This document shows positions 43,127 to 52,084 of a DNA stretch of 64,000 nt, piece by piece; the stretch's first letter is position 1, and each line of letters starts with the position of its first letter. Under the pieces are notes generated by a model. The model did no database searches. It had not been told where the DNA came from and saw nothing but the letters and a program-made list of their open reading frames with translations. A program made the translations under genes and the position numbers. This DNA comes from an uncultured Clostridia bacterium (GTDB lineage Bacteria > Bacillota > Clostridia > Christensenellales > UBA1242): assembly GCA_947649575.1 (NCBI GenBank), contig CANSRZ010000001.1:1-64000 (forward strand). The letters run 5' to 3'.

Positions 43127-44218
43127 ATGAAAAAAGATAAAACAAAAACTTCAATTGAAAATAATGTTATCAAATATAAAATCGTTGTAGACGCATTTGG
43201 TGGGGATAATGCACCGCTTGAAATCATTGAGGGCGCAATTTTGGCTGTTCAAAAACATGAGGATTTGCAAGTTATTTTATGCGGTGACGAAAAGAAAATA
43301 AAAGATATTTTGAATGGCAGAGAAGAGCGTGTTGAAATTGTTCATGCAAGTGAGGTTATTTCTAATTGCGACCAACCAACAGAAGCGATTCGTCATAAAA
43401 AAGACAGCTCACTTGTAAAGGCGTTTGATATTTTAAAAGAGCGCGACGATGTTATTGGACTTGTTTCTGCTGGCTCTACTGGCGCAGTTCTCGCAGGGGC
43501 TATTATGAAAATTGGTCGCATAAAGGGTATTTCGCGTCCCGCACTTGGCCCAATTTTGCCGACTAAAAAAGATAGCGATGTTATTATCATTGACAGCGGA
43601 GCAAATATTGATTGCAAGCCAATCAATCTTTTGCATTTTGCTGTTATGGGCAGTGCATATTATTCAATCATTTATAACAAGCCAAATCCACGCGTAGCAC
43701 TTTTGTCAAACGGTGCAGAGGAAAGCAAGGGCAACGAACTTGTAAAAGAGGCTTTTCCACTTTTGAAACAAGCTCCGATTAACTTTATAGGCAATCGCGA
43801 GGGCAACGACTTCATGAGCGGTGATGTTGATGTTATGGTTACTGATGGTTTCCCTGGCAACGCACTTTTGAAAGGAACTGAGGGTGCTGTTAAAGCGGTT
43901 GTTTCTATCCTTAAAGGGAGCATCAAAAAGGGCTTTATAAGCAAAATTGGCGCTATTTTAATGAGGCGAGTTTTTAAAGATATCAAAAATCGTGTTGATG
44001 TTCAAGGCAAGCATGCAGGCAGTCCGCTGTTAGGATGCAAAAAGCTTGTTGTTAAAAATCATGGCGTTTGCAAGCGTAAAAATATTTCCGCTTCAATTGA
44101 CCAAACAATTTTGCTTTATAATGAAAAACTTAACGAAAAAATTGAAAAGGCAGTGAACGAAGTTTCTGCTAAGCTTAAAGATATTGAAGTTAGCACTCTT
44201 GAAAAGGCTGAAAAATAG
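43127..44218 (+). CDS. plsX: Phosphate acyltransferase PlsX
   Basis: A 363-residue enzyme that makes acyl-phosphate from acyl-ACP for phospholipid synthesis with PlsY. Motifs: VDAFGGDNAPLEI at the start of the core, GSTGAVLAGAI, GNREGNDF and VTDGFPGNALLKG. The first 18 residues are a Lys-rich extension. The GGGAG element is about 13 nt from ATG 43127, which is far for an SD, so the start is only fairly certain. The next gene is rnc after 8 nt; acpP and fabD, often between them, are missing. Confidence 0.95.
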   Translation: MKKDKTKTSIENNVIKYKIVVDAFGGDNAPLEIIEGAILAVQKHEDLQVILCGDEKKIKDILNGREERVEIVHASEVISNCDQPTEAIRHKKDSSLVKAFDILKERDDVIGLVSAGSTGAVLAGAIMKIGRIKGISRPALGPILPTKKDSDVIIIDSGANIDCKPINLLHFAVMGSAYYSIIYNKPNPRVALLSNGAEESKGNELVKEAFPLLKQAPINFIGNREGNDFMSGDVDVMVTDGFPGNALLKGTEGAVKAVVSILKGSIKKGFISKIGAILMRRVFKDIKNRVDVQGKHAGSPLLGCKKLVVKNHGVCKRKNISASIDQTILLYNEKLNEKIEKAVNEVSAKLKDIEVSTLEKAEK

Positions 44219-44226
44219 GAGAGAGG

Positions 44227-44853
44227 ATGAGTAAAATAGGTTATAAATTTAAAAATCAAGCCTTGCTTGTGCGTGCAATGACTCACTCGTCAAAATCAGC
44301 GGAGAACTATGAACGACTCGAATTCTTAGGCGATGGCATACTTGACTTTGTGGTTGGGGATTATCTCTTTCAACATTGCAACGACAAGGCAGAGGGCGAG
44401 TTAACTGTTTTGCGTTCGCACTTTGTCAGCGAGGCTAACCTTTGCAAAGTGTTTGACGAGCTCGGGCTTGAAAAAGAAGTTATCTTAGGCAAAAGCTATC
44501 AAGGGCAGATTTCAAAGGCTATCAAAGGCGACATTATTGAAGCAATTATCGCAGCAATTTATCTTGACAGCGGACTTGAAAATGCTAAAAAGTTTATCAT
44601 TGATAAGCTTGACCTTGCTTCCTTTGACAGCGTGGTTGACGACAACTACAAATCGCAATTGCAAGAGCTTATTCAAGCGTCATTTAAGTGTAAAATGCAG
44701 TATCTGACAGAAAAGGACGACAAATCGGACAACTTTGTTTCAAAGTTTTATATGGACGAAGATGAAATATCAACTGGCTATGGCCAAAGCAAACTAGACG
44801 CCGAGCAAAACGCCGCACATCTTGCAATAAAAAAACTGTTTAAAGATTTTTAA
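44227..44853 (+). CDS. rnc: Ribonuclease III
   Basis: A 208-residue dsRNA endonuclease for rRNA and mRNA processing. The signature is ERLEFLGDGILDFVVGDYL, and the second acidic pair is in KGDIIEAIIAAIYLDSG. A C-terminal dsRBD (about 145-208) is present with GYGQSKLDAEQNAAHLAI. It is some 15-20 residues shorter than usual at the N-terminus. It is followed by a small isochorismatase gene and smc, extending the common rnc-smc-ftsY order. Confidence 0.95.
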   Translation: MSKIGYKFKNQALLVRAMTHSSKSAENYERLEFLGDGILDFVVGDYLFQHCNDKAEGELTVLRSHFVSEANLCKVFDELGLEKEVILGKSYQGQISKAIKGDIIEAIIAAIYLDSGLENAKKFIIDKLDLASFDSVVDDNYKSQLQELIQASFKCKMQYLTEKDDKSDNFVSKFYMDEDEISTGYGQSKLDAEQNAAHLAIKKLFKDF

Positions 44854-44862
44854 GGAGAAAAG

Positions 44863-45435
44863 ATGAAAGAAGCACTTCTTGTTATTGATGTTCAAAATAT
44901 TTACACACAACCAGAAAGCGAATTGTTTATAAAAGGTAATGCAAAAGTTATTAGCAATGTTAACAAGTTGATTTCAAAGTTTAGAAATGAGAACAAGTTG
45001 ATTGTTTTTGTTAAACATCAACATAAACAGGATTTATCCGATTTGGGTAGAATGTTTGATTTTGCTGGGGAAACTGATGAAACTCAATTTATTGAAAATG
45101 AAACTGAAACTGAGTTTGACAAAAGATTGAAAATAAGAAAAAAAGATTTGGTTGTTATCAAAACTCGTTATGACGCTTTTGAAAAGACTGATCTTCAAAG
45201 TGTATTAGAAAAAAACAGAATAAACAAAGTTGTTATTTGTGGGTTTATGACCAATTTTTGTTGTGAGACAACCGCAAGAACGGCTCACGGCAAAGACTAT
45301 TATGTTGACTTTGTTATTGATGCAACTGGCACTCCAGGGACTGAAACACTTTCACCAAAACAAACTATAAAAGCAACTATTGCTACATTATCAAGTGGTT
45401 TTGCAATTGTCAAAAATACATCTGAATTGATTTAA
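44863..45435 (+). CDS. Isochorismatase-family cysteine hydrolase
   Basis: A 190-residue cytosolic hydrolase. The catalytic triad is visible: Asp9 in LLVIDVQNIY, a Lys in VFVKHQHKQ-type position, and the nucleophilic Cys in MTNFCCETTARTA. The family includes nicotinamidases and other amidases, and the natural substrate cannot be told. It is inserted between rnc and smc with an AAGGAG SD, 9 nt from rnc and 11 nt from smc, so it shares the transcript. This gene is not usually in the rnc-smc-ftsY cluster. Confidence 0.85.
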   Translation: MKEALLVIDVQNIYTQPESELFIKGNAKVISNVNKLISKFRNENKLIVFVKHQHKQDLSDLGRMFDFAGETDETQFIENETETEFDKRLKIRKKDLVVIKTRYDAFEKTDLQSVLEKNRINKVVICGFMTNFCCETTARTAHGKDYYVDFVIDATGTPGTETLSPKQTIKATIATLSSGFAIVKNTSELI

Positions 45436-45446
45436 AGGGGAAACAA

Positions 45447-48400
45447 ATGATTTTTAAGAAAATTGAAATGGTGGGGTTTAAATCCTTTGCCGACAGAACT
45501 GTTATTGAATTTGATAACAATTTTACAGCTATCGTTGGGCCTAACGGGTGCGGAAAAAGTAACGTTTCGGACGCTATCCGATGGGTTCTCGGCGAACAAA
45601 GTGCAAAGAGTCTGCGTGGTGATAATATGCAAGACGTTATTTTTGCGGGAACTGAAAAGCGTAAAAGTCTTTCTTACTGCGAAGTAACGCTTACTTTTGA
45701 CAACTCTACGCGTTTCTTTAATTTTGACTATGACGAGCTTGCAATCACTCGTAAGCTTTATCGTTCTGGCGAAAGCGAATATCTTATCAACCGCAACACT
45801 TGCCGTTTGCTTGACATTACAAACCTTTTGTATAACAGCGGTCTTGGCAAGAATGGTTATTCGGTTGTAGGGCAAGGTAAAGTGACCGAAATGGTGGATG
45901 CTAAGCCTGAAAGCCGTCGTGCTATGTTCGAGGACGCCGCAGGCATTTCAAAATACAAAAAAGACAAGGTGGACGCTGAAAACAAACTGGCAAGAACTCA
46001 TGATAATCTTACACGTTTAAATGATATTTTGCTTGAACTTGAACGCCAAATGGGGCCACTCAAAAAGCAAGCAGAAAATGCTAAGAAATATCTTGAATAC
46101 AAAGGGCAACTCAAAGACCTTGAAGTCAATGCTTATATTTATCAATATGACCATGCAAGCGATGTTAAAGAAAGTATCAATCTGAAACTTCGCGGAATTG
46201 AGGAACAACTTGCTCTTCGCAATCATGAACTTGATAAGGCTAATGGCGACTATGATGAGGCTATGAATAACCTCAACAATTTTGACCGCTCGCTGGCTGA
46301 ATTAAATCAAAAAATTCTTGAACTGACTGTTGGTCTTGAAAAGCAAGAGGGTGAGACTAGGCTGGCTCGCGAGAGAATTAACTTTACTCATAAAGAAAAT
46401 GACCGTTTGCATTTAGATTTATCAAACGCAAACCTGGCTATTGAGCTTGCAACAGAGCAAAAAGAGAAAAAAGAAAGTGAAAAGGCAGACCTTATGTCAG
46501 ACTTGGAAGCTCTTGAAAAGTCCTTTGACGAACTTAGTCAAACTTATTCTCGTCTTGCAAGTGAGGTCACTTTAAATGAAAGTCAAGCTGGGCTTTCTCA
46601 ACAAAAAATTATTGAAACTCTTGGCTCGCTGAGCGATATTAAGTCATCGCTTTCACGATTACTCGCCGAAAAGGAACTTTTGACGGGCAGTTTGTCTAAT
46701 CTTGAAAAAGATATTACTTTGTTGACTGACAGGAAAGAAGAATTCGAGAAGTTTGTCAAAGAAAGTAACGCCAAAGTTGAGGACTCAGAAACTCTTTTGG
46801 CAAGCGCTAAAAGTGAATGTGAAAATCTTTCAAGCAAAAACTTTTTGGCAGAAAGCAAGCTTAAAAATCTTGAAAATGAAAAGGCTAACACAGTTACTCA
46901 AATCAAGGTTTTTGAGAACAGAAAGAAACTTCTCTCTGAACTTCAAGCCGAATACGAGGGCTATACTTATGCTGTTAAAAAACTTTTGAAAGAAAGTGAG
47001 AAAAATAGCGGATTAAAATCAAAAATTGTGGGCGTTGTTGCCTCATTAATCAAAGTGCCTGACAAGTTTGAAACTGCTATTGAGGTGGCTCTTGGCGGAG
47101 CAGTGCAAAACATTGTTACTTTTGACGAAAACGGCGCAAAAGACCTTATTAATTTCCTCAAAAACAATCAATATGGACGAGCAACTTTCTTGCCAATCTC
47201 TTCTATGAAACGTCGTGACCTTGATAGTCGCTCTTTTGCAAACAAAAACGGAGTTTATGGCGTTGCTTCAAGCCTTGTTGACTATGATAAAAAAATCGAC
47301 AATGTTGTTTCTTCACTTTTAGGAGCAACTGTTATCGCTGAAAACTTGGAAGTCGCTGTTAACCTTGCACGCGAGTTTAAATATTCCTTTAGAATTGTTA
47401 CCCTGGACGGAAATGTTGTAAATCCTCAAGGCTCACTGACTGGCGGAAGCAAGAAAGCAGAAAGCGCAAATCTTATGGGGCGCGAGCGCGAAATTCAAAC
47501 GCTTACTTCTGAGATTGAAAAGTTGCAAAACAGACTTATTGAACTTGACAAAGAAATTGCTTTGTTCAGTCAAAACTTTGCAAGCGATAAAAATAAATTG
47601 ACTGAGGCAATCAATCAGCAAAATTCTATTTCAGTTGAACTTGCCAAAGAGAAAGAAAAGCGTGATAGTTTGAACAGCAAGCTTATTGAAGTTGCTGATA
47701 ATTTGAAAGTTAATGAAATGGAAGCGGAGACTGTTCGCAATAAACTTAAACTTATCGGTGACGAGCTTGCACGCAGTGAAAAACTTGAAAGCGCATTAAG
47801 CGGAAATCGTGAGGACGCTGACGAGCTTGCAAAAGAGCAAAAGGCTAGATTTGAGAAACTTCGTGAAGAGCGCGATAAGATTTCTGAAAATCTTTCTACT
47901 GTTAAGGTGGAACTTGCTTCAACTAGGGCAAAAATCTCGGCTGTTGACAGTGAAATAGCAAGACTTGAAGATGACCTTGGCAGAAACAACCTTATATTAG
48001 AGGATACTAAATCTAAAATCGCTAAAAATGATGAGTTTATTGCTCATGCAGAAGAGATGATAAAAGTTCAACTTGCATCTGCTCCGTCATCGGCTAAGAA
48101 AGATGAACTTAACTCTATGCTTTCTAAGCGTGGCAAAATTGAAGAAGAAAAGGCAAATATTTCTATTCAAATCAAGAATTTGGACAACCAAAAAGCGGGC
48201 TTAATGGAAGAAATTTCAAGGATTAATGACCGCAAGTTCAGGGAAGAGATGAACCTTTCTAAGGTTGACACCGAACTTGAACAAATGCAAGAGCGTATTT
48301 ATGAAGAATATTCACTCACTTATGCAAGTTGTCTTGATTTGCGCAGACCTGACTTTAATATTGATGAGGGCATGCCTGAAATCAATCGTTTGAAGAAAGC

Positions 48401-49028
48401 TATCAGCGCGCTTGGATATGTTAACGTAAATGCGATTGAGGACTGCAAGGCTGTGCTTGAACGTTATGAGGATATGTCAAGTCAATGTGCAGACCTGCAA
48501 AAGGCTGAGGATGATCTTAACAAAATTATCAAAGACCTTTCAAGCATTATGATTGAGAAGTTCTCTAACGAACTTGACCGAATAAACGAAAGCTTTAAAA
48601 TCACATTCCGTGAACTCTTTGGTGGTGGAACTGCCAAGCTTGCATTATCAGACGAGAGCAATCCTCTTGACAGCGGAGTTGAAATTTTTGCTCAACCGCC
48701 AGGAAAGAAAATTCAGAACATGACGCTTTTGTCAGGTGGAGAAAAGTCTTTGACTGCTATGGCTGTTATTTTTGCGATTTTGCGCATTAAGCCATTGCCA
48801 TTCTGCTTATTCGACGAAGTTGAGGCTGCTCTTGACGACTCTAACGTTGAAATTGTTGACAAATATCTCAAGAAACTTTGCAACGAAACTCAATTTATTC
48901 TTATCACTCACAAGAAGCCAACTATGGAATACGCCGAAGCGTTATTTGGTGTGACCATGGAGGAAAAGGGTGTGTCTAAGATTGTTTCAGTCAAACTTGC
49001 TGACGCTATCAAACATGCTATGGAATAA
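45447..49028 (+). CDS. smc: Chromosome segregation protein SMC
   Basis: A 1193-residue condensin ATPase. Head motifs: Walker A GPNGCGKSNVSDAIRW near the N-terminus, signature LLSGGEKSLTAMA and Walker B CLFDEVEAALDD near the C-terminus. Two long coiled coils surround a hinge (about 500-660) with GVVASLIKVPDKFETAIEVA and GSLTGGSK. It partners with ScpA and ScpB encoded at 26137-27608. A GGGG-type SD precedes the ATG. Copy 3 of the structured element follows the stop. Confidence 0.98.
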   Translation: MIFKKIEMVGFKSFADRTVIEFDNNFTAIVGPNGCGKSNVSDAIRWVLGEQSAKSLRGDNMQDVIFAGTEKRKSLSYCEVTLTFDNSTRFFNFDYDELAITRKLYRSGESEYLINRNTCRLLDITNLLYNSGLGKNGYSVVGQGKVTEMVDAKPESRRAMFEDAAGISKYKKDKVDAENKLARTHDNLTRLNDILLELERQMGPLKKQAENAKKYLEYKGQLKDLEVNAYIYQYDHASDVKESINLKLRGIEEQLALRNHELDKANGDYDEAMNNLNNFDRSLAELNQKILELTVGLEKQEGETRLARERINFTHKENDRLHLDLSNANLAIELATEQKEKKESEKADLMSDLEALEKSFDELSQTYSRLASEVTLNESQAGLSQQKIIETLGSLSDIKSSLSRLLAEKELLTGSLSNLEKDITLLTDRKEEFEKFVKESNAKVEDSETLLASAKSECENLSSKNFLAESKLKNLENEKANTVTQIKVFENRKKLLSELQAEYEGYTYAVKKLLKESEKNSGLKSKIVGVVASLIKVPDKFETAIEVALGGAVQNIVTFDENGAKDLINFLKNNQYGRATFLPISSMKRRDLDSRSFANKNGVYGVASSLVDYDKKIDNVVSSLLGATVIAENLEVAVNLAREFKYSFRIVTLDGNVVNPQGSLTGGSKKAESANLMGREREIQTLTSEIEKLQNRLIELDKEIALFSQNFASDKNKLTEAINQQNSISVELAKEKEKRDSLNSKLIEVADNLKVNEMEAETVRNKLKLIGDELARSEKLESALSGNREDADELAKEQKARFEKLREERDKISENLSTVKVELASTRAKISAVDSEIARLEDDLGRNNLILEDTKSKIAKNDEFIAHAEEMIKVQLASAPSSAKKDELNSMLSKRGKIEEEKANISIQIKNLDNQKAGLMEEISRINDRKFREEMNLSKVDTELEQMQERIYEEYSLTYASCLDLRRPDFNIDEGMPEINRLKKAISALGYVNVNAIEDCKAVLERYEDMSSQCADLQKAEDDLNKIIKDLSSIMIEKFSNELDRINESFKITFRELFGGGTAKLALSDESNPLDSGVEIFAQPPGKKIQNMTLLSGGEKSLTAMAVIFAILRIKPLPFCLFDEVEAALDDSNVEIVDKYLKKLCNETQFILITHKKPTMEYAEALFGVTMEEKGVSKIVSVKLADAIKHAME

Positions 49029-49040
49029 TATCATTTAGCT

Positions 49041-49310
49041 CTTCTTTTTTGAAAAAAAAGAAGCAAAAAACTTTTTCTTATTAACGCTTCCATGTTTTTG
49101 CTTTCGCTGTTTTCTACAATAACAAATTTGCAAAAACAAGAAAGCGTTAAGATTAAACTTTATTTAACTATTTTTTAAATAATAAATAAAAGATAATTTA
49201 AAACGCTTTATTAAAGACGCAGATTTGTTAATATTTGATAAAATGAAAGCGGATTTATTAAAGCGTTTAATAGTTTTCTTTTGCTTACTTTTCTTGTTAA
49301 GAAAAGTAAC
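49041..49310 (+). repeat. Structured dispersed element, copy 3 (plus orientation)
   Basis: This fills the 306-bp gap between smc and ftsY. Left hairpin 49041-49063, right hairpin 49285-49309. Between them are a long stem A (TAACGCTTCCATGTTTTTGC with a partner ending AAAGCGTTA) and stem B (AAACGCTTTATTAAA with TTTATTAAAGCGTTT). Copies at 33358, 50248 and 62364. Confidence 0.85.
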
Positions 49311-49334
49311 ACAACAAGAAGAGGAGAATTATAT

Positions 49335-50231
49335 ATGGGAATTTTTAAAAAGATAGGCAAGGCACTGGCTAAAACCAGAGAGAGCATTGCCAGAAAGTTT
49401 GACGCACTTTTAAGTCACGGGGAACTTGATGACGATTTTTATGATGACTTGACTGATATCCTTATCTCTTGCGATATTGGCGCAAGAACAAGCATGGATA
49501 TGGTAGAAGAACTGCGTGTAAGGGCAAGAAAAGAAAAACTTAGGAACGGCGAGGATGTTAAAAACTGCCTTAAAAGCATTTTGACTGATGAATTTGACGC
49601 TTTGCCAAAGATTGAAATTGAATATCCTGCTATCATAACAATTATCGGCGTTAATGGTGTAGGCAAAACTACAACGATTGGTAAACTTTCCAACTATTTT
49701 AAAGGGCAAAAGAAAGAAGTTACGCTTGTTGCGGGAGATACTTTTCGTGCGGCGGCTTCTGCACAGCTATCTGAGTGGGCAAATCGCACAAAAACAAGGA
49801 TAATCAAGCATGACGAGGGCGCGGACGCGGCAGCCGTTGTTTTTGACGGCTTAACTTCTGCAAAAGCTAAGAAAACCGACGTTTTATTGATTGACACGGC
49901 TGGCAGACTTCACACAAAGACAAACCTTATGGAAGAGCTTCGCAAGATTGACAAAGTTATCACGCGTGAATATCCAGAAGCACATAGATATAACTTTATT
50001 GTGCTTGACGCGACAACTGGGCAGAATGCGCTTACTCAGATTGAGGCGTTCAACGAATTTGTTCATATTGATGGCATAGTTTTGACTAAGCTTGACGGGA
50101 CTGCAAAGGGTGGTGTCGTGGTTGCTATTGAGAAAGACCTGGAATTGCCTGTTGTTTTTGTCGGTGTCGGCGAGGGTGTTGACGATATCGAAGAATTTAA
50201 CTCCAAAGAATTTATTGATAGTTTATTTTAA
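49335..50231 (+). CDS. ftsY: Signal recognition particle receptor FtsY
   Basis: A 298-residue SRP GTPase that receives ribosome-SRP complexes at the membrane. The four-helix N domain is followed by the G domain: GVNGVGKTTTIGKL, GDTFRAAASAQL, DTAGRLHT and TKLDGTAKGG. The acidic A domain is absent, as in many Gram-positives. ATG 49335 is chosen for its GAGGAG SD; an upstream in-frame TTG at 49281 would put the N-terminus inside the repeat. Confidence 0.97.
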   Translation: MGIFKKIGKALAKTRESIARKFDALLSHGELDDDFYDDLTDILISCDIGARTSMDMVEELRVRARKEKLRNGEDVKNCLKSILTDEFDALPKIEIEYPAIITIIGVNGVGKTTTIGKLSNYFKGQKKEVTLVAGDTFRAAASAQLSEWANRTKTRIIKHDEGADAAAVVFDGLTSAKAKKTDVLLIDTAGRLHTKTNLMEELRKIDKVITREYPEAHRYNFIVLDATTGQNALTQIEAFNEFVHIDGIVLTKLDGTAKGGVVVAIEKDLELPVVFVGVGEGVDDIEEFNSKEFIDSLF

Positions 50232-50247
50232 TGTTTGTTTTTTATGT

Positions 50248-50514
50248 GTTACTTTTCTTTAAAAGAAAAGTAACCAAAAGAAAAGTAAACAAAACGCAAT
50301 ATTTTTAAAATAACAACTTCTTCTACTTCTGCAAATTTTAAAAATTTTGCGTTTTGTTAAACTTTCATTTTATTTATTTTCTGAAAAATAAAAAATAAAT
50401 TTAATCTTAACGCTTTGCAAAATTTGCGAAGTTGTTATATAAGAACTCGCTTAAAGCAAATTTAAAAAGTGTTAATTGTTAAAAGTTTTTTGTTTCTTTT
50501 TTTCAAAAAAGAAA
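50248..50514 (-). repeat. Structured dispersed element, copy 2 (minus orientation)
   Basis: Part of the 427-bp gap between ftsY and the sigma gene. Terminal hairpins: 50248-50274 (perfect 12-bp stem GTTACTTTTCTT) and 50493-50514. Internal stems pair ATTTGC-type and AAAACGC/GCGTTTT-type arms. It is most like copy 1, sharing a TATATAACAA segment. Confidence 0.85.
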
Positions 50515-50522
50515 AGGAATAT

Positions 50523-50558
50523 AAAAAATAAGGACAAAGTTGATTGTCCTTATTTTTT
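50523..50558. terminator. Strong bidirectional terminator
   Basis: A perfect 15-bp stem (50523-50537 with 50544-50558), 6-nt loop and T run. Confidence 0.85.
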
Positions 50559-50658
50559 GTGGTCAAGCAAGGGAAAGAAAAAGCGGTCATATATACATTT
50601 TAGTTGCAAAATTTGAATAATTTTGTCGATTATTTTTGTTTTGCATAAAGGGGTGTAT

Positions 50659-51354
50659 ATGATTTATGAAAATATAATGGCTTTTACTAGCAAAATCTAT
50701 TGCTTTTCTTCTTTTGTTAATAATGCGCAAGGCTTTCCTAAACCGCTTTCAAAAGAAGAGGAACTTGAACTCATAAAAAAAGCAAGAGCAGGTGATAAAA
50801 GTGCTAGAGATAAGGTTATTAGTCATAATTTGAGGCTTGTTGTGCATATAGTTAAAAAGTTCGGGAACTCTTTGGAAGCCGACGACCTTATTTCTGTTGG
50901 CACAATTGGACTCATCAAAGCTGTTGATACATTTGACTATACAAAAGGTGCGCAATTGTCCACTTATGCGTCGAGGTGCATTTCTAATGAAATTTTAATG
51001 CTGATACGTGCTAACAAACGCCATAAAGATGTTATTTCATTGAATTCTGTTTGTAACACTTCACATGACGGCGCTGAAATTGAGCTTGAAGATATTGTTC
51101 CAGCCAATGACAAAGAGGTTTATGACCAAGTGGAGCAATCGTGTTTGATTGACAAAGCCAAACTTGCCATTGAAAGCGAATTGTCTGACGTTGAAAAAGA
51201 CGTAATTTACAAGCGTTATGGGCTTGAAAACGATGATGGAATGACGCAAAGAGAAGTCGCCCAAGGGTTAGGAATCTCGCGTTCATATGTTTCAAGAATT
51301 GAAAGCAAAGCTTTAAAAACTATTAGGAAAACATTAGACCCTGAATTTGAATAA
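50659..51354 (+). CDS. sigK: Sigma-K-like sporulation sigma factor
   Basis: A 231-residue sigma-70 family protein of the sigma-E/sigma-K branch. After a hydrophobic-rich N-terminal segment of about 25 residues comes GFPKPLSKEEELELIKKARA, the typical start of mature sigma-K; the segment fits a pro-sequence cleaved by SpoIVFB. Region 2 shows HNLRLVVHIVKKF and DLISVGTIGLIKAVDTFD; region 4 has TQREVAQGLGISRSYVSRIE. ATG 50659 has an AAAGGGG SD; an earlier TTG at 50623 has none. Sigma-K directs late mother-cell genes. The sequence is continuous, with no skin-type interruption. Confidence 0.85.
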   Translation: MIYENIMAFTSKIYCFSSFVNNAQGFPKPLSKEEELELIKKARAGDKSARDKVISHNLRLVVHIVKKFGNSLEADDLISVGTIGLIKAVDTFDYTKGAQLSTYASRCISNEILMLIRANKRHKDVISLNSVCNTSHDGAEIELEDIVPANDKEVYDQVEQSCLIDKAKLAIESELSDVEKDVIYKRYGLENDDGMTQREVAQGLGISRSYVSRIESKALKTIRKTLDPEFE

Positions 51355-51395
51355 AAACAGCTCTGCCTTAATATTGTTATAATGTGGGGGCGTTT

Positions 51396-52004
51396 ATGGA
51401 AAAGCAAAAAGAAAGCAACGAGGTATTGTTTGCCAAATACAAAAGTGGTGATAAAAAAGCAAGAGAAAAACTGATTTTAAATAATATTCCTTATGTTGTT
51501 TATGTGTTTAACAAATGCATGTCTTGCAACGCTGATGAATTTGATGATTATTTTCAAATTGGCATGATTGGACTTATTAAAGCTGTTGAAAGTTATAAGC
51601 CAGGAGTTTCTTTGTTTGCAACATATTCTTATAGATGTATCCAAAATGAAATGTTAATGGCAGTAAATAAACAAAACAGACATAAAACTATTTCATTGGA
51701 AGCGCCTGCGTTTAACTATGTGAAAGACGAGCGCGAAGACACTGTTGGCGACAGGATAAGTTCTCCAATCAACCTTGAAGAGATTGTTTTTGAAAGTGAA
51801 AGAAAGCAAGCTGTTAAAGCATTTATCAAAAACAATTTGCCTGAGGATGAAAAAAATATATTATCATTGCGCTATTATTCTGGTGACAAAACTATGACGC
51901 AAAATCAAGTTGCCAAAAAGTTGAACATTACGCAGAGTTGCGTTTCAAGAATAGAAAAAAGTGCAATTGAAAGCATTAAAACGGCACTTGCGGGGGAGTA
52001 TTAA
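51396..52004 (+). CDS. Sigma-70 family RNA polymerase sigma factor (small, divergent)
   Basis: A 202-residue sigma factor. Region 2 reads FDDYFQIGMIGLIKAVESY with TYSYRCIQNEMLM; region 4 reads TQNQVAKKLNITQSCVSRIEKS. It lacks a clear region 1 or 3. It is a divergent relative of the sigma-K-like factor located 41 bp upstream, possibly an old duplication. TATAAT (51378-51383) precedes it and a GGGGG element serves as SD for ATG 51396. Its regulon is unknown. Confidence 0.85.
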   Translation: MEKQKESNEVLFAKYKSGDKKAREKLILNNIPYVVYVFNKCMSCNADEFDDYFQIGMIGLIKAVESYKPGVSLFATYSYRCIQNEMLMAVNKQNRHKTISLEAPAFNYVKDEREDTVGDRISSPINLEEIVFESERKQAVKAFIKNNLPEDEKNILSLRYYSGDKTMTQNQVAKKLNITQSCVSRIEKSAIESIKTALAGEY

Positions 52005-52084
52005 AAAATATTTCAAAAATTTTGCAAAATCAGTTGTCAAAAATTTAAAAATATTTTATACTCCTTTTGAAAGGTTTGTGTGCT